Shown here in pieces: positions 9,560-21,265 of a DNA stretch of 64,000 nt. The DNA lies in NCBI RefSeq assembly GCF_018129685.1, contig NZ_JAFCLG010000001.1:1364001-1428000 (forward strand), read 5' to 3'. Numbering within the stretch: the first letter of the stretch is position 1; every line of letters begins with the position of its first letter. The notes beneath the pieces are model-generated. The model was not told the origin of the DNA, searched no databases, and saw only the letters and a list, made by a program, of their open reading frames with translations. The DNA is from Bradyrhizobium manausense (GTDB lineage Bacteria > Pseudomonadota > Alphaproteobacteria > Rhizobiales > Xanthobacteraceae). The translations under genes were made by a program, and so were the position numbers.

Positions 9560-11206
9560 TCAACCCTTGACGATGTCGCGCATCGCCGCACGGCTGCCGC
9601 GATCGACCTCACGCAGCAGCTTGTACACCTTGCGCTTGCTGGTGTGAAACGCCGCCACGTCGGGCGCGGTCGGCTCGCTCCTGCGTCCGAGCGCCGACAT
9701 CTTGGCCATGGTCTCGCCGATCGAGGCATAGGCCCCGCCGGCGACCGCGCCCAGCATCGCCCCGCCGAGCAGCACTGGCTCCTTGGTCTGCGGCAGCGCT
9801 ACGGTAAGACCGGTCGTATCAGCCATGATCTGCCGCACCAGGGGGCTGCGGCTCGCGCCGCCGCCCATGATCATGATGCCTGCGTGCACGCCGTGCGCGG
9901 CAAAGGCCTCGATCACCTCGACGAAGCCATAGGCCAGCCCGCAGAGGCCTGCAATGAACAGCCTCTCCATCGAACTGACGTCAGTGTCGAGATCGAGGCC
10001 CGCGATCACCGCGCGCGTGTCGGGATCGGCATAGGGCGAGCGATTGCCGATGAATTCAGGGAGCACGTGAACATCGCGGGCGAGCAGCGCGGCGCGGCTG
10101 GCATCGCCTGCGCGTGCGATAATGCGGCGTTCGAGAAACTCGATGAGGTCGACGCCCTCACTGCGCGCCACCGCGTTCGCTTCCGCGTGGCCGGGATGCG
10201 ACTTGAGAAGGTGGTCGATCGCCGCCCCCGCGGCCGACTGGCCACCTTCGTTGAGCCAGAAGTTCGGCACCATGCCGGAATAATAAGGGCCCCAGACGCC
10301 GGGCACGAAGCAAGGCTCCTTCGTCGTCGCCATGATGCAGGCCGACGTTCCCATGATGTAGGCGAGGCGATCGGTGACATCAGTCGTTCCGCCCGCTTCG
10401 TCGCGCCCGCCGATCGCGCCGATGCCGCCGGCATGCGCATCGATCAGGGAGGCTCCGACCGGCGTGCCCGGCGACAGAGCGAGATCGGCTGCGGCGGCGC
10501 GGGTGAGGCCGGCGCCGAGCCGCGTGCCGGGGGCGACGATCTCGGTGCCGATACGGGCGTATTTCTCGTTGACAAGGTCAGAGAGGCCGATGCGCTTGAA
10601 ATATTGCGCACTCCAGCCGCCACCATCATGCGCGAGGTAGTTCCATTTGCAGGTGACGGTGCAGGTCGAACGCTGGAGCGATCCGGTCGCGCGCCAGGTC
10701 AGATAATCTGCCAGGTCGAAAAAATGCCCGGCGGCATCGAAGCTCGCGCGCAGATGCCGCTTTAGCCAAAGGAGTTTCGGCATCTGCATCTCGGGCGAGA
10801 TCGAGCCACCGACATAGCGCAGCACATCGTCCGCGGTCTCGTTGATCAGCCGCGCTTCGGCAATGGCGCGGTGATCCATCCAGACGATGACGTTGCGCTG
10901 CCTGTCGCCGGAGGCGCTGACCGTGACCGGCTCACCGTGGCGGTCGAGCACCACCAGGGAACAGGTCGCATCAAACCCGATGCCGCCGACGCTGTCGGGC
11001 GCAATCGCAGCTTCCGCCATCGCCGCCCTGACCGACTTGACGCAGGCCTGCCAGATATCCTCCGACGACTGCTCGACGATGTCGCCGGCTTCTTGCCAGA
11101 TCCGGATCGGATGTTTGGCGGTCGCGAGCAGCCTGCCCGCCTCGTCAAACACCCCTGCCCGCGTGCTCGTGGTCCCTACATCGACGCCGATATACGCTCG
11201 CGGCAT
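9560..11206 (-). CDS. FGGY-family carbohydrate kinase (probable D-ribulokinase type)
   Basis: ATP-dependent pentulose kinase of the FGGY family, 548 aa, longer than a xylulokinase (about 480-500) and in the range of ribulokinases. The N-terminal phosphate loop is IGVDVGTTSTRAGVFD and the C-terminal nucleotide region is MIMGGGASRSPLVRQIMADT. The segment GFDATCSLVVLD matches the TCSLVV signature I recall for D-ribulokinase-type FGGY proteins. Position in the operon and motif suggest phosphorylation of a ketopentose formed by the SDR enzyme. Substrate remains inference. Confidence 0.85.
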   Translation of the reverse strand: MPRAYIGVDVGTTSTRAGVFDEAGRLLATAKHPIRIWQEAGDIVEQSSEDIWQACVKSVRAAMAEAAIAPDSVGGIGFDATCSLVVLDRHGEPVTVSASGDRQRNVIVWMDHRAIAEARLINETADDVLRYVGGSISPEMQMPKLLWLKRHLRASFDAAGHFFDLADYLTWRATGSLQRSTCTVTCKWNYLAHDGGGWSAQYFKRIGLSDLVNEKYARIGTEIVAPGTRLGAGLTRAAAADLALSPGTPVGASLIDAHAGGIGAIGGRDEAGGTTDVTDRLAYIMGTSACIMATTKEPCFVPGVWGPYYSGMVPNFWLNEGGQSAAGAAIDHLLKSHPGHAEANAVARSEGVDLIEFLERRIIARAGDASRAALLARDVHVLPEFIGNRSPYADPDTRAVIAGLDLDTDVSSMERLFIAGLCGLAYGFVEVIEAFAAHGVHAGIMIMGGGASRSPLVRQIMADTTGLTVALPQTKEPVLLGGAMLGAVAGGAYASIGETMAKMSALGRRSEPTAPDVAAFHTSKRKVYKLLREVDRGSRAAMRDIVKG

Positions 11207-11244
11207 TGTCGCTCCCGGTCGCTTCCGTCAGTTTTGACGCAAGC

Positions 11245-12018
11245 CTACCAGCAAGTGTAGCCGCCATCCACCAGCACGATGCTGCCGGTCATCAGGCTCG
11301 CCGCTTCGGAGGCCAGGAACAGGACGACCGAGGCGATCTCCTCGACCTGCCCCATCCGTCCCATCGGAGTTCCACCGATCCAGGCGTCGTACATTTTAGG
11401 GGTGCTTTTCACGAAAGCATTGAGCGGCGTATCGATATAGGTCGGCGCTACCGCGTTGACGCGGATGCCGCGCGCGGCCCATTCGGCAGCGAGCGACTTG
11501 GTCAGATGGTGCACGCCGGCCTTGGAGGCATTGTAGAAGCACTGCTCCTGCGGCTTGTTGACGATGAAGCCGGACATCGAGCCGACATTGACGATGGCGC
11601 CGCTCCCGGCGTTGAGCATGTGCTTGCCGAATTCGCGGCAGCACCAGAAGGTACCATTGAGATTGACGTCGATGACGTTGAGCCAGTGCTCGTCGGTCAC
11701 GGTCTCCGCCGGCGTCTCGCTGCGGGCAATACCGGCATTGTTGACGAGGATGTCGACCTTGCCGTAGCGGGCAACGAGGTCGTTGGCCACCTCCGCCACC
11801 CGCCTGGTGTCGGTCACGTCCATGATCGCGGTCTCGATGTCAAAACCCTTGGCTCCCAGGGCGGTCTTGGCGTCGCCTGCAACCTTGCTGTCGCGATCGC
11901 CGATGATCACCCTGGCGCCGGCCTCGGCCAGCGCCTCCGCGCAGGCCAAGCCAATGCCCTGCCCGCCGCCGGTGATGAATGCGGTCTTGCCGCTCAGCTT
12001 GAATTTTTCCAGGTACAT
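11245..12018 (-). CDS. SDR-family polyol dehydrogenase (SmoS-like)
   Basis: NAD(P)-dependent short-chain dehydrogenase, 257 aa. It has the cofactor motif TGGGQGIG, NNAG, the catalytic Ser in GSMSGF and YNASK. The C-terminus DGGYTCW resembles sugar-alcohol dehydrogenases of the sorbitol/arabinitol/threitol type. It sits between the importer ATPase gene and the FGGY kinase gene, so it should oxidise the imported polyol to a ketose. It corresponds by position to smoS. The mannitol dehydrogenase (mtlK) that follows smoS in Sinorhizobium is absent here. Confidence 0.88.
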   Translation of the reverse strand: MYLEKFKLSGKTAFITGGGQGIGLACAEALAEAGARVIIGDRDSKVAGDAKTALGAKGFDIETAIMDVTDTRRVAEVANDLVARYGKVDILVNNAGIARSETPAETVTDEHWLNVIDVNLNGTFWCCREFGKHMLNAGSGAIVNVGSMSGFIVNKPQEQCFYNASKAGVHHLTKSLAAEWAARGIRVNAVAPTYIDTPLNAFVKSTPKMYDAWIGGTPMGRMGQVEEIASVVLFLASEAASLMTGSIVLVDGGYTCW

Positions 12019-12038
12019 GATCGTATTCCCGTGTCTTG

Positions 12039-13046
<1,008 letters not shown>

Positions 13047-13061
13047 GATCCGGCTGCCCCT

Positions 13062-13892
13062 TTACTTCACCGCGCCGAAGGTGAGCCCGCGCACGAGCTG
13101 CTTCTGGCTGAACCAACCGAGGACAAGAATGGGCGCAATCGCCAGCGTCGAGGCGGCCGACAATTTGGCCCAGAACAGTCCTTCCGGACTGGAATAGGAT
13201 GCGATGAACGTGGTGAGTGGCGCGGCGTTCGAGGTCGACAGATTGAGCGTCCAGAATGCCTCATTCCAGGCCAGGATCAGATTGAGCAGCAGCGTCGATG
13301 CGAGCCCGGGGATCGCCATCGGCGTCAGCACATAGATGAGCTCCCGGCCGATCGTGGCGCCGTCCATCCGGGCGGCCTCCAGGATGTCGCGCGGGATTTC
13401 CTTGAAATACGTGAAGAGCATCCAGATCACGATCGGCAGATTGCCGAGGCAAAGGATAAAGACAAGACCGATGCGGGAATCGAGCAGGCCGAAGGCCTTG
13501 TAGATCAGGTAGATCGGCACCAGCACGCCCACCGGCGGCATCATCTTGGTCGAGAGCATCCAGAGCAGGATGTCCTTGGTGCGCTTGGTCGGCGAGAACG
13601 CCATCGACCAGGCTGCGGGGACTGCAATCACGAGCGCAATCAGGGTCGAGCCGCCGGCGATGATGATCGAGTTCATCGCGTGAAGCAGATAGTCGCTGCG
13701 CTCCTGCACGGTCGCGTAGTTCTCCGTCGTCCAGTGGAAGAACAGGAAGGACGGCGGAATGGCGAACGCCTCAAGCTCGGTCTTGAAGCTCGCCAGCACC
13801 ATCCACAGGATCGGGAAGAAGATCAGGAAGCCGAAGAACCATGCCCCGATCGTCGAGACCACCACCCGCTGCGTCGTTGACTTGCGCGCCAT
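13062..13892 (-). CDS. Polyol ABC transporter permease (MalG/SmoG-like)
   Basis: Inner-membrane permease, 276 aa, with six predicted helices. The coupling loop is EAARMDGATIGRELIYVLTP, as in MalG-type permeases. The ATG at 13892 (MARKSTTQRVVV) is chosen because it lies just after the stop of the partner permease; a much longer upstream reading is the shadow of that gene. It forms a heterodimer with the next permease. Confidence 0.92.
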   Translation of the reverse strand: MARKSTTQRVVVSTIGAWFFGFLIFFPILWMVLASFKTELEAFAIPPSFLFFHWTTENYATVQERSDYLLHAMNSIIIAGGSTLIALVIAVPAAWSMAFSPTKRTKDILLWMLSTKMMPPVGVLVPIYLIYKAFGLLDSRIGLVFILCLGNLPIVIWMLFTYFKEIPRDILEAARMDGATIGRELIYVLTPMAIPGLASTLLLNLILAWNEAFWTLNLSTSNAAPLTTFIASYSSPEGLFWAKLSAASTLAIAPILVLGWFSQKQLVRGLTFGAVK

Positions 13893-13897
13893 GATTT

Positions 13898-14770
13898 CTA
13901 GGCTTCCAGGTTGCGGCCGACGATGCGGACGAGGAAGAAGGCGACGACGTTGGCGATGACCACCGCGACCAGACCGCCCGCCGAGGCACTCCCGACGTCG
14001 AATTGGATCAACGCTTGCGAGTAGATTAGGAAGGCGATGTTGGTGGTTTGCAGGCCCGGCCCGCCACCGGTGGTGACGAAGATCTCGGCGAACACGGTCA
14101 GCAGGAAGATGGTCTCGATCAGGATCACCACCGTGATCGGGCGCGCGAGGTGCGGCAGCGTGATGTAGATGAAGGTCGAGACCGCATTCGCACCGTCCAT
14201 CTCTGCCGCTTCCTTCTGCTCTTCGTCGAGCGATTGCAGCGCGGTGAGCAGGATCAGCGTCGCGAACGGCAGCCATTGCCATGCGACAATCAGGATGACC
14301 GCGAGCAACGGCGCGTCCGTGAACCAGTCGATTGGCGTCAGCCCGACCAGTTTTGCCAGCCACGCGAACAGGCCGGAGACCGGATGCATCAGCAAATTCT
14401 TCCAGACCAGCGCGCTGACCGTCGGCATCACGAAGAACGGCGCGATCACCATCAGCCGCACGATGTTGCGGCCGATCACGGGCTGGTCCATCAGCAGCGC
14501 CAGGGGAATGCCGAGCAGGATCGTCAGCGCCAGCACCGAGCCGACCAGCACCAGCGTGTTCTGAAGCGAGGCAAGGAAAGCGGGATCGGTGAGGAAGTAC
14601 CGGAAATTCTCGAGGCCGACGAATGATTCAGAACCGGGATCGAGCAGACTGTAGTGTAACGTCGAAAAATAGAGCGTCAGCGCGAGCGGAACGATCATCC
14701 AGATGAAGAGCAGCCCGACGGCCGGCGCCAGGAGCGACCGCGCAAGGAGTTGCGTCTGCCGGGTTGCCAT
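13898..14770 (-). CDS. Polyol ABC transporter permease (MalF/SmoF-like)
   Basis: Inner-membrane permease, 290 aa, with a coupling loop at EAAEMDGANAVSTFIYITLP. The start MATRQTQLLARS at 14770 begins just before the first membrane helix and is preferred over an in-frame codon at 14806. It lies 89 bases after the binding-protein gene and five bases before the second permease. Confidence 0.91.
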   Translation of the reverse strand: MATRQTQLLARSLLAPAVGLLFIWMIVPLALTLYFSTLHYSLLDPGSESFVGLENFRYFLTDPAFLASLQNTLVLVGSVLALTILLGIPLALLMDQPVIGRNIVRLMVIAPFFVMPTVSALVWKNLLMHPVSGLFAWLAKLVGLTPIDWFTDAPLLAVILIVAWQWLPFATLILLTALQSLDEEQKEAAEMDGANAVSTFIYITLPHLARPITVVILIETIFLLTVFAEIFVTTGGGPGLQTTNIAFLIYSQALIQFDVGSASAGGLVAVVIANVVAFFLVRIVGRNLEA

Positions 14771-14859
14771 CCGCGCGCTCTCCGTTTGGAGGAAGAAGGC
14801 GGCCATCCATCGCGCAAGGAGTGGATGGCCGCGAGTTTGAGCTCAGGGAGAGCTCAGGT

Positions 14860-16170
<1,311 letters not shown>

Positions 16171-16195
16171 GGTGTCCTCCCTCAACTCGCGTTTT

Positions 16196-16226
16196 GAGCA
16201 TATGCCCACGCGTTGGGCGTATGTTC
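16196..16226 (-). promoter_or_regulatory. Operator-like inverted repeat upstream of the polyol receptor gene
   Basis: GAGCATATGCCCA and TGGGCGTATGTTC flank a 5-base spacer (CGCGT) and match as an inverted repeat in 11 of 13 positions. It ends 26 bases upstream of the GTG start of the receptor gene. A related half-site with the same spacing lies at the other promoter of the operon (18019-18043), so it is a candidate site for the SorC-type regulator. Confidence 0.6.
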
Positions 16227-16323
16227 GACTGAGGTGTCGCGCTTGTCAAGCAGGCGTGAGGGTGTTTCGGCAACTTATGAGTGCTGCGGTGCGGGAAAGA
16301 TGAAAGAGCTCAGCACGGACGAA

Positions 16324-16370
16324 CGTCGTCATGCCCGGGCTTGTCCTGGACGAGCCCGGGCATGACGACG
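16324..16370. repeat. Long perfect palindrome between SorC gene and receptor gene
   Basis: CGTCGTCATGCCCGGGCT (16324-16341) pairs perfectly over 18 bases with 16353-16370, with a short loop that can extend the stem. Palindromes built on CATGCCCGGGC are common between genes in Bradyrhizobium-type genomes. It lies just past the SorC stop and can act as terminator or mRNA end stabiliser. Confidence 0.7.
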
Positions 16371-16385
16371 TCGAGCCTGGCGGCC

Positions 16386-17336
16386 CTACCGCTCCAGGAT
16401 CGCCCTTGCAGTGGCCTCGTCCGTGATCAAACCGTTGATCAGGCGCCCGTTCAGCGCGGCCGCGATCGCGGCCACCTTGGCCGCACCGATTGCGGCACCG
16501 ATGGTCGTGGCCTTGGCCGGCACCTCCGGCGGAATGCTGGTGAGGCGCTTGTTGGTGCCGGCCTTGAGCAAGCGGCCCTTGGAATCATAGGCCCAGCCGG
16601 TGATCTCGCCGATGGCGCCCTGCCGCATCATCTCGAACAATTCGTCGCGCGTAACGAAGCCGTCGATATGGACCTGCGCCCTCTGGTCCATCTGGCCAAT
16701 GCCGACGAGGCGCAAATCGGCCTTGGCCGCGACCGCTTTCACCTTTGCGATCGGCTCGATCCGCACCATCTTGTTGCGCTCGTCCTCCGACGACATCAGA
16801 AAGGGCAGCGGCATCGGATAATGCCGCGCGCCGGTGCGGTCCGCGAGCCGGCCGACGGTGTCGTAGAAGCTCGCCGAGCCGTCGGCGGAGATGTTGCCGA
16901 CCAGCGAGACGATCTGATGGTTGGGCCGGTCGATCGGCGTGACGCGTTCGACGGCGGCGCGCACCGCTCGCCCCGTGCCGAGCGCGACGATCACAGGCGT
17001 CTCCGAGCGGAGCGTCGCGTCCAGCAGATTGGCGCAGCGCTCTGCGATACCAGCAGTTGCCTGCGGCGCCGCAGGATCAGCCGGCACCACCTCGCAATGG
17101 CTGAGGTCAAACCGCTCCTTCAACCGTGCGGCCAGTTCCATGCAGGCGGCAATCGGATGTTCGAGCCGGAACGTGATCAGCCGCTCGGCGAGACACAGCG
17201 ATACCAGCCGCTGCGCCGAGGCACGCGACACCTGGAGCATCTTTGCGATCTCGTCCTGGGTGTGACCGGCAATGAAATAGAGCCAGCCGGCGCGGGCGGC
17301 GTCGTCGAGCCTCGATTTTTCGTTCTCGGCGGCCAT
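16386..17336 (-). CDS. SorC/DeoR-family sugar-binding transcriptional regulator
   Basis: Transcription regulator of 316 aa. The N-terminal helix-turn-helix is around residues 20-55 (TQDEIAKMLQVSRASAQRL). The remainder is a phosphosugar-type binding domain (VIVALGTGRAVRAAVERV). It occupies the smoC position of smo operons and likely controls this operon in response to a polyol or phosphorylated intermediate. It starts seven bases after the HAD gene. Candidate operators are at 16196-16226 and 18019-18043. Confidence 0.88.
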   Translation of the reverse strand: MAAENEKSRLDDAARAGWLYFIAGHTQDEIAKMLQVSRASAQRLVSLCLAERLITFRLEHPIAACMELAARLKERFDLSHCEVVPADPAAPQATAGIAERCANLLDATLRSETPVIVALGTGRAVRAAVERVTPIDRPNHQIVSLVGNISADGSASFYDTVGRLADRTGARHYPMPLPFLMSSEDERNKMVRIEPIAKVKAVAAKADLRLVGIGQMDQRAQVHIDGFVTRDELFEMMRQGAIGEITGWAYDSKGRLLKAGTNKRLTSIPPEVPAKATTIGAAIGAAKVAAIAAALNGRLINGLITDEATARAILER

Positions 17337-17342
17337 GCGGCC

Positions 17343-18005
17343 TCACGCCTCCCAGAAATCGCTCATCCGCCCGAAGACCCGATCGGCTCCGGCCGCCGAC
17401 AATATAGCGCGGCCATCGCGGTCGCGGTAATGGCCACCGCCGACAAATCCCCAGACCGTCATCCCCGCCGCCTTGCCTGCCCGCACACCGCTGACGCTGT
17501 CTTCGATCACGAGCGTACGGGCGGGATCGGCCAGCATCTTCGCGGCTGCGTGAAGAAAGAGATCCGGCGCCGGCTTGCCGTGCCTGACCATCTGCGCGGT
17601 GTAGAGCCGGTCACCGAAATGCCGAGCGAGGCCGGTCACATCAAGCGACAGCGAGACGCGGTCGAGGTCGCTCGACGATGCGACGCAGCACGGCGTTTTC
17701 AATTCGGACAGCACCAGGCCGACGCCAGGGATCGGCTGGAGTGCCCCGGCAAACGTCTCGAGCACGCGCGCCTTCAGGCACGGCAGGAAATCCTGAGGCA
17801 GGACCTGTCCAAGATCGCGATAGTGCTCCTCGACCGCCTTCGCGCTGCGTCCAAGGAAGAGCTCGAGCGCCCGCTCTACGGTGAGCTGAACGCCAAACTG
17901 CGCCAGCACTTCCGACAGGCAGCGACAGCTCAGCAGCTCGCTGTCAACGAGCACGCCGTCGCAATCGAAGACGATCAGATCGGGTTTTGGCCTGTCCTGG
18001 TCCAT
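17343..18005 (-). CDS. HAD-superfamily hydrolase (beta-phosphoglucomutase-like subfamily)
   Basis: Cytoplasmic HAD phosphatase or mutase, 220 aa. Motif I is DCDGVLVDSE with both catalytic Asp residues, a Ser motif is at CVASSSD, and motif IV is VIEDSVSGVRAG. It is the first gene of the polyol operon, as in Sinorhizobium smo loci, and probably dephosphorylates a sugar or polyol phosphate. The exact substrate is unknown. Confidence 0.87.
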   Translation of the reverse strand: MDQDRPKPDLIVFDCDGVLVDSELLSCRCLSEVLAQFGVQLTVERALELFLGRSAKAVEEHYRDLGQVLPQDFLPCLKARVLETFAGALQPIPGVGLVLSELKTPCCVASSSDLDRVSLSLDVTGLARHFGDRLYTAQMVRHGKPAPDLFLHAAAKMLADPARTLVIEDSVSGVRAGKAAGMTVWGFVGGGHYRDRDGRAILSAAGADRVFGRMSDFWEA

Positions 18006-18018
18006 CCGGTTATTCGAT

Positions 18019-18043
18019 CATATACCCAGATGCTGAGCAATAG
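18019..18043 (-). promoter_or_regulatory. Second candidate SorC site upstream of the polyol operon
   Basis: CATATACCCA, a 5-base spacer, then TGAGCAATAG lies 14 to 38 bases upstream of the HAD gene start. The left half matches nine of ten bases of the left half of the site at 16199-16208 and the spacing is the same; the right half is poorly conserved. Confidence 0.4.
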
Positions 18044-18135
18044 CTCAGGCCTCAACGCGCGGGCGCGGCCTTCATTGCAGGTTTGAAGAAGCTGCCGGCC
18101 GCGGTTGACATCGCCGGCTGGCGGCGGCGCCCGCG

Positions 18136-18354
18136 TCAAAAAAGCACAAAGGCTCCGATCAGCAAGCCCGCCGCGAAGGAGATGAGTCCAAGGGTGCAGA
18201 CGGAAACAATGCGCACGAGGATGCGAAGCCGCACCTCATACTCGTCGTCCGTCATCTCATGGATTTGAGCCGCCACTGGTGCTGCCCTGCCCGCGCGCTG
18301 TTCGGCACTTTTGGATCTATAGCCAAAATCGTGGTCAAGGCGAGGCATTGGCAC
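18136..18354 (-). CDS. Small hypothetical membrane protein
   Basis: Possible 72-aa protein with a charged N-terminal half and one hydrophobic helix at the C-terminus (VSVCTLGLISFAAGLLIGAF). I do not recognise the family. The segment MTDDEYEVRLRILVRIV is a plausible alternative start giving about 39 aa. It stands alone between the polyol and aldose operons. A one-helix architecture and codon use like its neighbours support coding, but there is no strong ribosome site. Confidence 0.45.
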   Translation of the reverse strand: MPMPRLDHDFGYRSKSAEQRAGRAAPVAAQIHEMTDDEYEVRLRILVRIVSVCTLGLISFAAGLLIGAFVLF

Positions 18355-18443
18355 GGAGGCGATGCCGACGCCGTGGTCGGAATTGAGGAAAATTGTACCT
18401 TCTGGGGTGGCGCTGCGGCCCCACCCCGCGGCTGATTTATTCC

Positions 18444-19667
18444 CTACCGCCGCTGGTTATACACATCGATGCACACCGCGCCGAGCAACACCAGGCCCTT
18501 GATGACCTGCTGGTAGTCGATGCCGATGCCGAGGATGGACATGCCGTTGTTCATGACGCCCATGATCATGGCGCCGACCACGGCGCCGCCGACGCGGCCG
18601 ACGCCGCCATAGGCCGAGGCGCCGCCGATGAAGCAGGCGGCGATGACGTCGAGCTCGAAGCCCAGACCTGCCTTGGGCGTTGCGGTGTTGAGACGCGCGG
18701 CGAAGACGAGACCGGCAAGCGCGGCCAGGACACCCATGTTGACGAAGGTGAAGAAGGTCAGCCGCTCGGTCTTGATGCCCGACAGTCCCGCCGCCTTGGC
18801 GTTGCCGCCGACGGCATAGATCTGCCGGCCGATCACGGTGCGGCGGGTGACGAAGCCGTAGAGCGCGATCAGGACGCTCATGATCACGAGCACATTGGGC
18901 AGGCCGCGATAGGTCGCGATCAGATAGGTGAAGTACAGGACGGCACAGGCGAGCACCACACTCTTGCCGAGGAAGAACGCGTAAGGCTCGGCCTCGATGC
19001 CGTGCGCCACTTCACGCGCGCGGCCCTTGGCGCTGGCGTAGACCAGCCCCAGCGCCAGCAAGACGCCGATCAGCATCGACGTCGGGTGTAGTGCACCGGG
19101 GTCAAGTAGAACTGCGACGATATTACCGGTCACGTCGAACCGGAGTTCCGGAATGAAGCCCGACGACAGTTTCTGGAAGGTCGACGGGAACGGCCCGAGC
19201 GACTGGCCCTGTAACACGGCAAGCGCCAGCCCCTTGAACACCAGCATGCCCGCCAGCGTCACGATGAAGGACGGGATCTTGAAATAGGCGACCCAATAGC
19301 CTTGCGCCGCGCCGATAGCCGCCCCGACCGCGAGACAGATGAGGAACGCGAGCGTGTAATCGACCTTGTAGGTCACCATCAGGAGCGCGGCGACCGCGCC
19401 AACGAAGCCGGCGACCGAACCGACCGACAGGTCGATATGGCCGGTGACGATCACCAGCAACATACCCAGCGCCATGATGACGATATAGCTGTTCTGGAGC
19501 ACCAAATTGGTCAGGTTGAGCGGCTGGAGCAGCGTGCCGCTGGTCATGACCTGGAAGAACAGCATGATCGCCAATAGCGACATCAGCATGCCGTAGTTGC
19601 GCAGATTGTTCTTGATGAAGCTGCCGTGCCGGCGCTCCTCAGGCAGCGAAACCGTCTTGTCGGTCAT
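18444..19667 (-). CDS. gguB: Multiple-sugar ABC transporter permease GguB/XylH-type
   Basis: Inner-membrane permease, 407 aa, of the ribose/xylose (CUT2) type with about ten helices. The conserved GHIDLSVGSVAGFVGA and the FIVTLAGMLVFKGLALAV segment place it with XylH/MmsB/GguB. It partners the GguA ATPase, whose stop overlaps its start, and the ChvE receptor. It is last in the long aldose operon. Confidence 0.92.
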   Translation of the reverse strand: MTDKTVSLPEERRHGSFIKNNLRNYGMLMSLLAIMLFFQVMTSGTLLQPLNLTNLVLQNSYIVIMALGMLLVIVTGHIDLSVGSVAGFVGAVAALLMVTYKVDYTLAFLICLAVGAAIGAAQGYWVAYFKIPSFIVTLAGMLVFKGLALAVLQGQSLGPFPSTFQKLSSGFIPELRFDVTGNIVAVLLDPGALHPTSMLIGVLLALGLVYASAKGRAREVAHGIEAEPYAFFLGKSVVLACAVLYFTYLIATYRGLPNVLVIMSVLIALYGFVTRRTVIGRQIYAVGGNAKAAGLSGIKTERLTFFTFVNMGVLAALAGLVFAARLNTATPKAGLGFELDVIAACFIGGASAYGGVGRVGGAVVGAMIMGVMNNGMSILGIGIDYQQVIKGLVLLGAVCIDVYNQRR

Positions 19668-21241
19668 GGCCGCAGACCTCCCATCTCCGCGGCTTCGACC
19701 GCGCCTTTTCCATTGTTTCGTTCGTTGCGCATGATGGCGCGCATGATCTTTTCCTGTGTCGCCTCGGCGCCCGGGAACTCGCCGACGAAGGCGCCGTCAT
19801 TCATGACGCAGATGCGGTCGCAGATGCCGAGCAGTTCGGGCATCTCCGAGGAGATGACTACAACGCCGCGGCCGGCCTCCGCCAGCTCGTTGATGATACA
19901 GTAAATCTCGTATTTTGCACCGACGTCGATGCCTCTGGTCGGCTCGTCCAGGATCAGCACCTTGGGGTCGGTCATCAGCCATTTCGACAGCACCACCTTC
20001 TGCTGGTTCCCGCCCGAGAGCTGGCTAGTCTCCTGATAGACGTCGGAGCAGCGGATCCGCATGCGGTTGCGGTAGTCGCTGGCGACCTTCAGCTCGGCGA
20101 TGTCGTCGATCACCGTCCCCGGCGCGACCTGGTCGAGGCTTGCCAGCGTGATGTTCTTGCGGACGTCGTCGGCCAGGATCAGGCCGAGCTGCTTGCGATC
20201 CTCGGTGACATAGGCAAGGCCGGCATCGATCGCGGCAGCGACACTGGACAGCACGATCTCACGGCCCTCAAGCGCGATGCGGCCGGTGACATTGGCGCCC
20301 CAGGAGCGGCCGAACAGGCTCATGGCGAACTCGGTACGTCCGGCGCCCATCAGTCCGGCGATACCGACGACCTCGCCGCGCCTGACACCGAAATTGACGT
20401 TCTTGATCACCTGCCGTTCGGGATGAATGGGGTGGTAGACCGACCAGTTCGAAACCTCGAGCACCGGTTCGCCGATCTTGGCGCTCCGCTCGGGGAAGCG
20501 ATGGGCAAGGTCGCGGTTGACCATGCTGCGGATGATGCGGTCTTCCTGAATCGCCTCGGCGCGGCAATCGATGCTGTCGACGGTACGCCCGTCGCGCAGC
20601 ACGGTGATGTGATCGGCGACGCGGGCAACTTCATTGAGTTTGTGCGAGATCAGGATCGAGCCGATGCCCTGCTCGCGGAATTTCATGAGGCGTTCGAGCA
20701 GCGCGGCGCTGTCGGCCTCATTCAGGCTCGCGGTCGGCTCGTCCAGGATCAGCATGCGGACGCGTTTGGACAGTGCCTTGGCGATCTCGACCAATTGCTG
20801 CTTGCCGACACCGAGATCGGTGATCAGCGTATCCGGCGATTCCTTCAGGCCGACCTGGGCCAGCAGATCACGCGTGCGCTTGTACACCTCGTCACGATCG
20901 ATCACGCCGAATTTTGACGGCGGATGCGAGAGAAAAATATTCTCCGCGATCGACATCAGAGGGATCAGCGCCAGCTCCTGATGGATGATGATGATGCCGA
21001 GCGCCTCGGAATCGTTGATGTCGCGGAAGCGGCGCTCCTCGCCATCAAAGATGATGGTGCCCTCATAGCTGCCCGCCGGGTAGACCCCGCTCAGCACCTT
21101 CATCAAGGTCGATTTACCGGCGCCATTCTCCCCAACGAGGGCATGGATCTGGCCGGCCTCGACCGAGAAATTGACGTCACGCAGCGCCTGTACGCCCGCA
21201 AAGCTCTTGCTGACGTTGCGCATCTCCAGCATGGCGGTCAT
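19664..21241 (-). CDS. gguA: Multiple-sugar ABC transporter ATP-binding protein GguA/XylG-type
   Basis: Double-domain ATPase of a CUT2 sugar importer, 525 aa. The first ATPase half has GENGAGKSTLMK; the second half has the signature LSGGNQQKVVLSKW and ILDEPTRGIDVGAK. The ATG at 21241 (MTAMLEMRNVSKSF) is chosen because homologues begin there; the upstream codons run through a hairpin. It is separated from chvE by 64 bases containing that hairpin. Confidence 0.93.
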   Translation of the reverse strand: MTAMLEMRNVSKSFAGVQALRDVNFSVEAGQIHALVGENGAGKSTLMKVLSGVYPAGSYEGTIIFDGEERRFRDINDSEALGIIIIHQELALIPLMSIAENIFLSHPPSKFGVIDRDEVYKRTRDLLAQVGLKESPDTLITDLGVGKQQLVEIAKALSKRVRMLILDEPTASLNEADSAALLERLMKFREQGIGSILISHKLNEVARVADHITVLRDGRTVDSIDCRAEAIQEDRIIRSMVNRDLAHRFPERSAKIGEPVLEVSNWSVYHPIHPERQVIKNVNFGVRRGEVVGIAGLMGAGRTEFAMSLFGRSWGANVTGRIALEGREIVLSSVAAAIDAGLAYVTEDRKQLGLILADDVRKNITLASLDQVAPGTVIDDIAELKVASDYRNRMRIRCSDVYQETSQLSGGNQQKVVLSKWLMTDPKVLILDEPTRGIDVGAKYEIYCIINELAEAGRGVVVISSEMPELLGICDRICVMNDGAFVGEFPGAEATQEKIMRAIMRNERNNGKGAVEAAEMGGLRP

Positions 21242-21265
21242 CGTCGTCGCGTCCCATCCGTTACG

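Noticed and set aside
16281..18086. 601-codon plus-strand open frame
   Set aside because: It runs antisense through the SorC and HAD genes, has an Arg/Asp/His-rich composition typical of GC-rich antisense frames, and has no ribosome site or domain.
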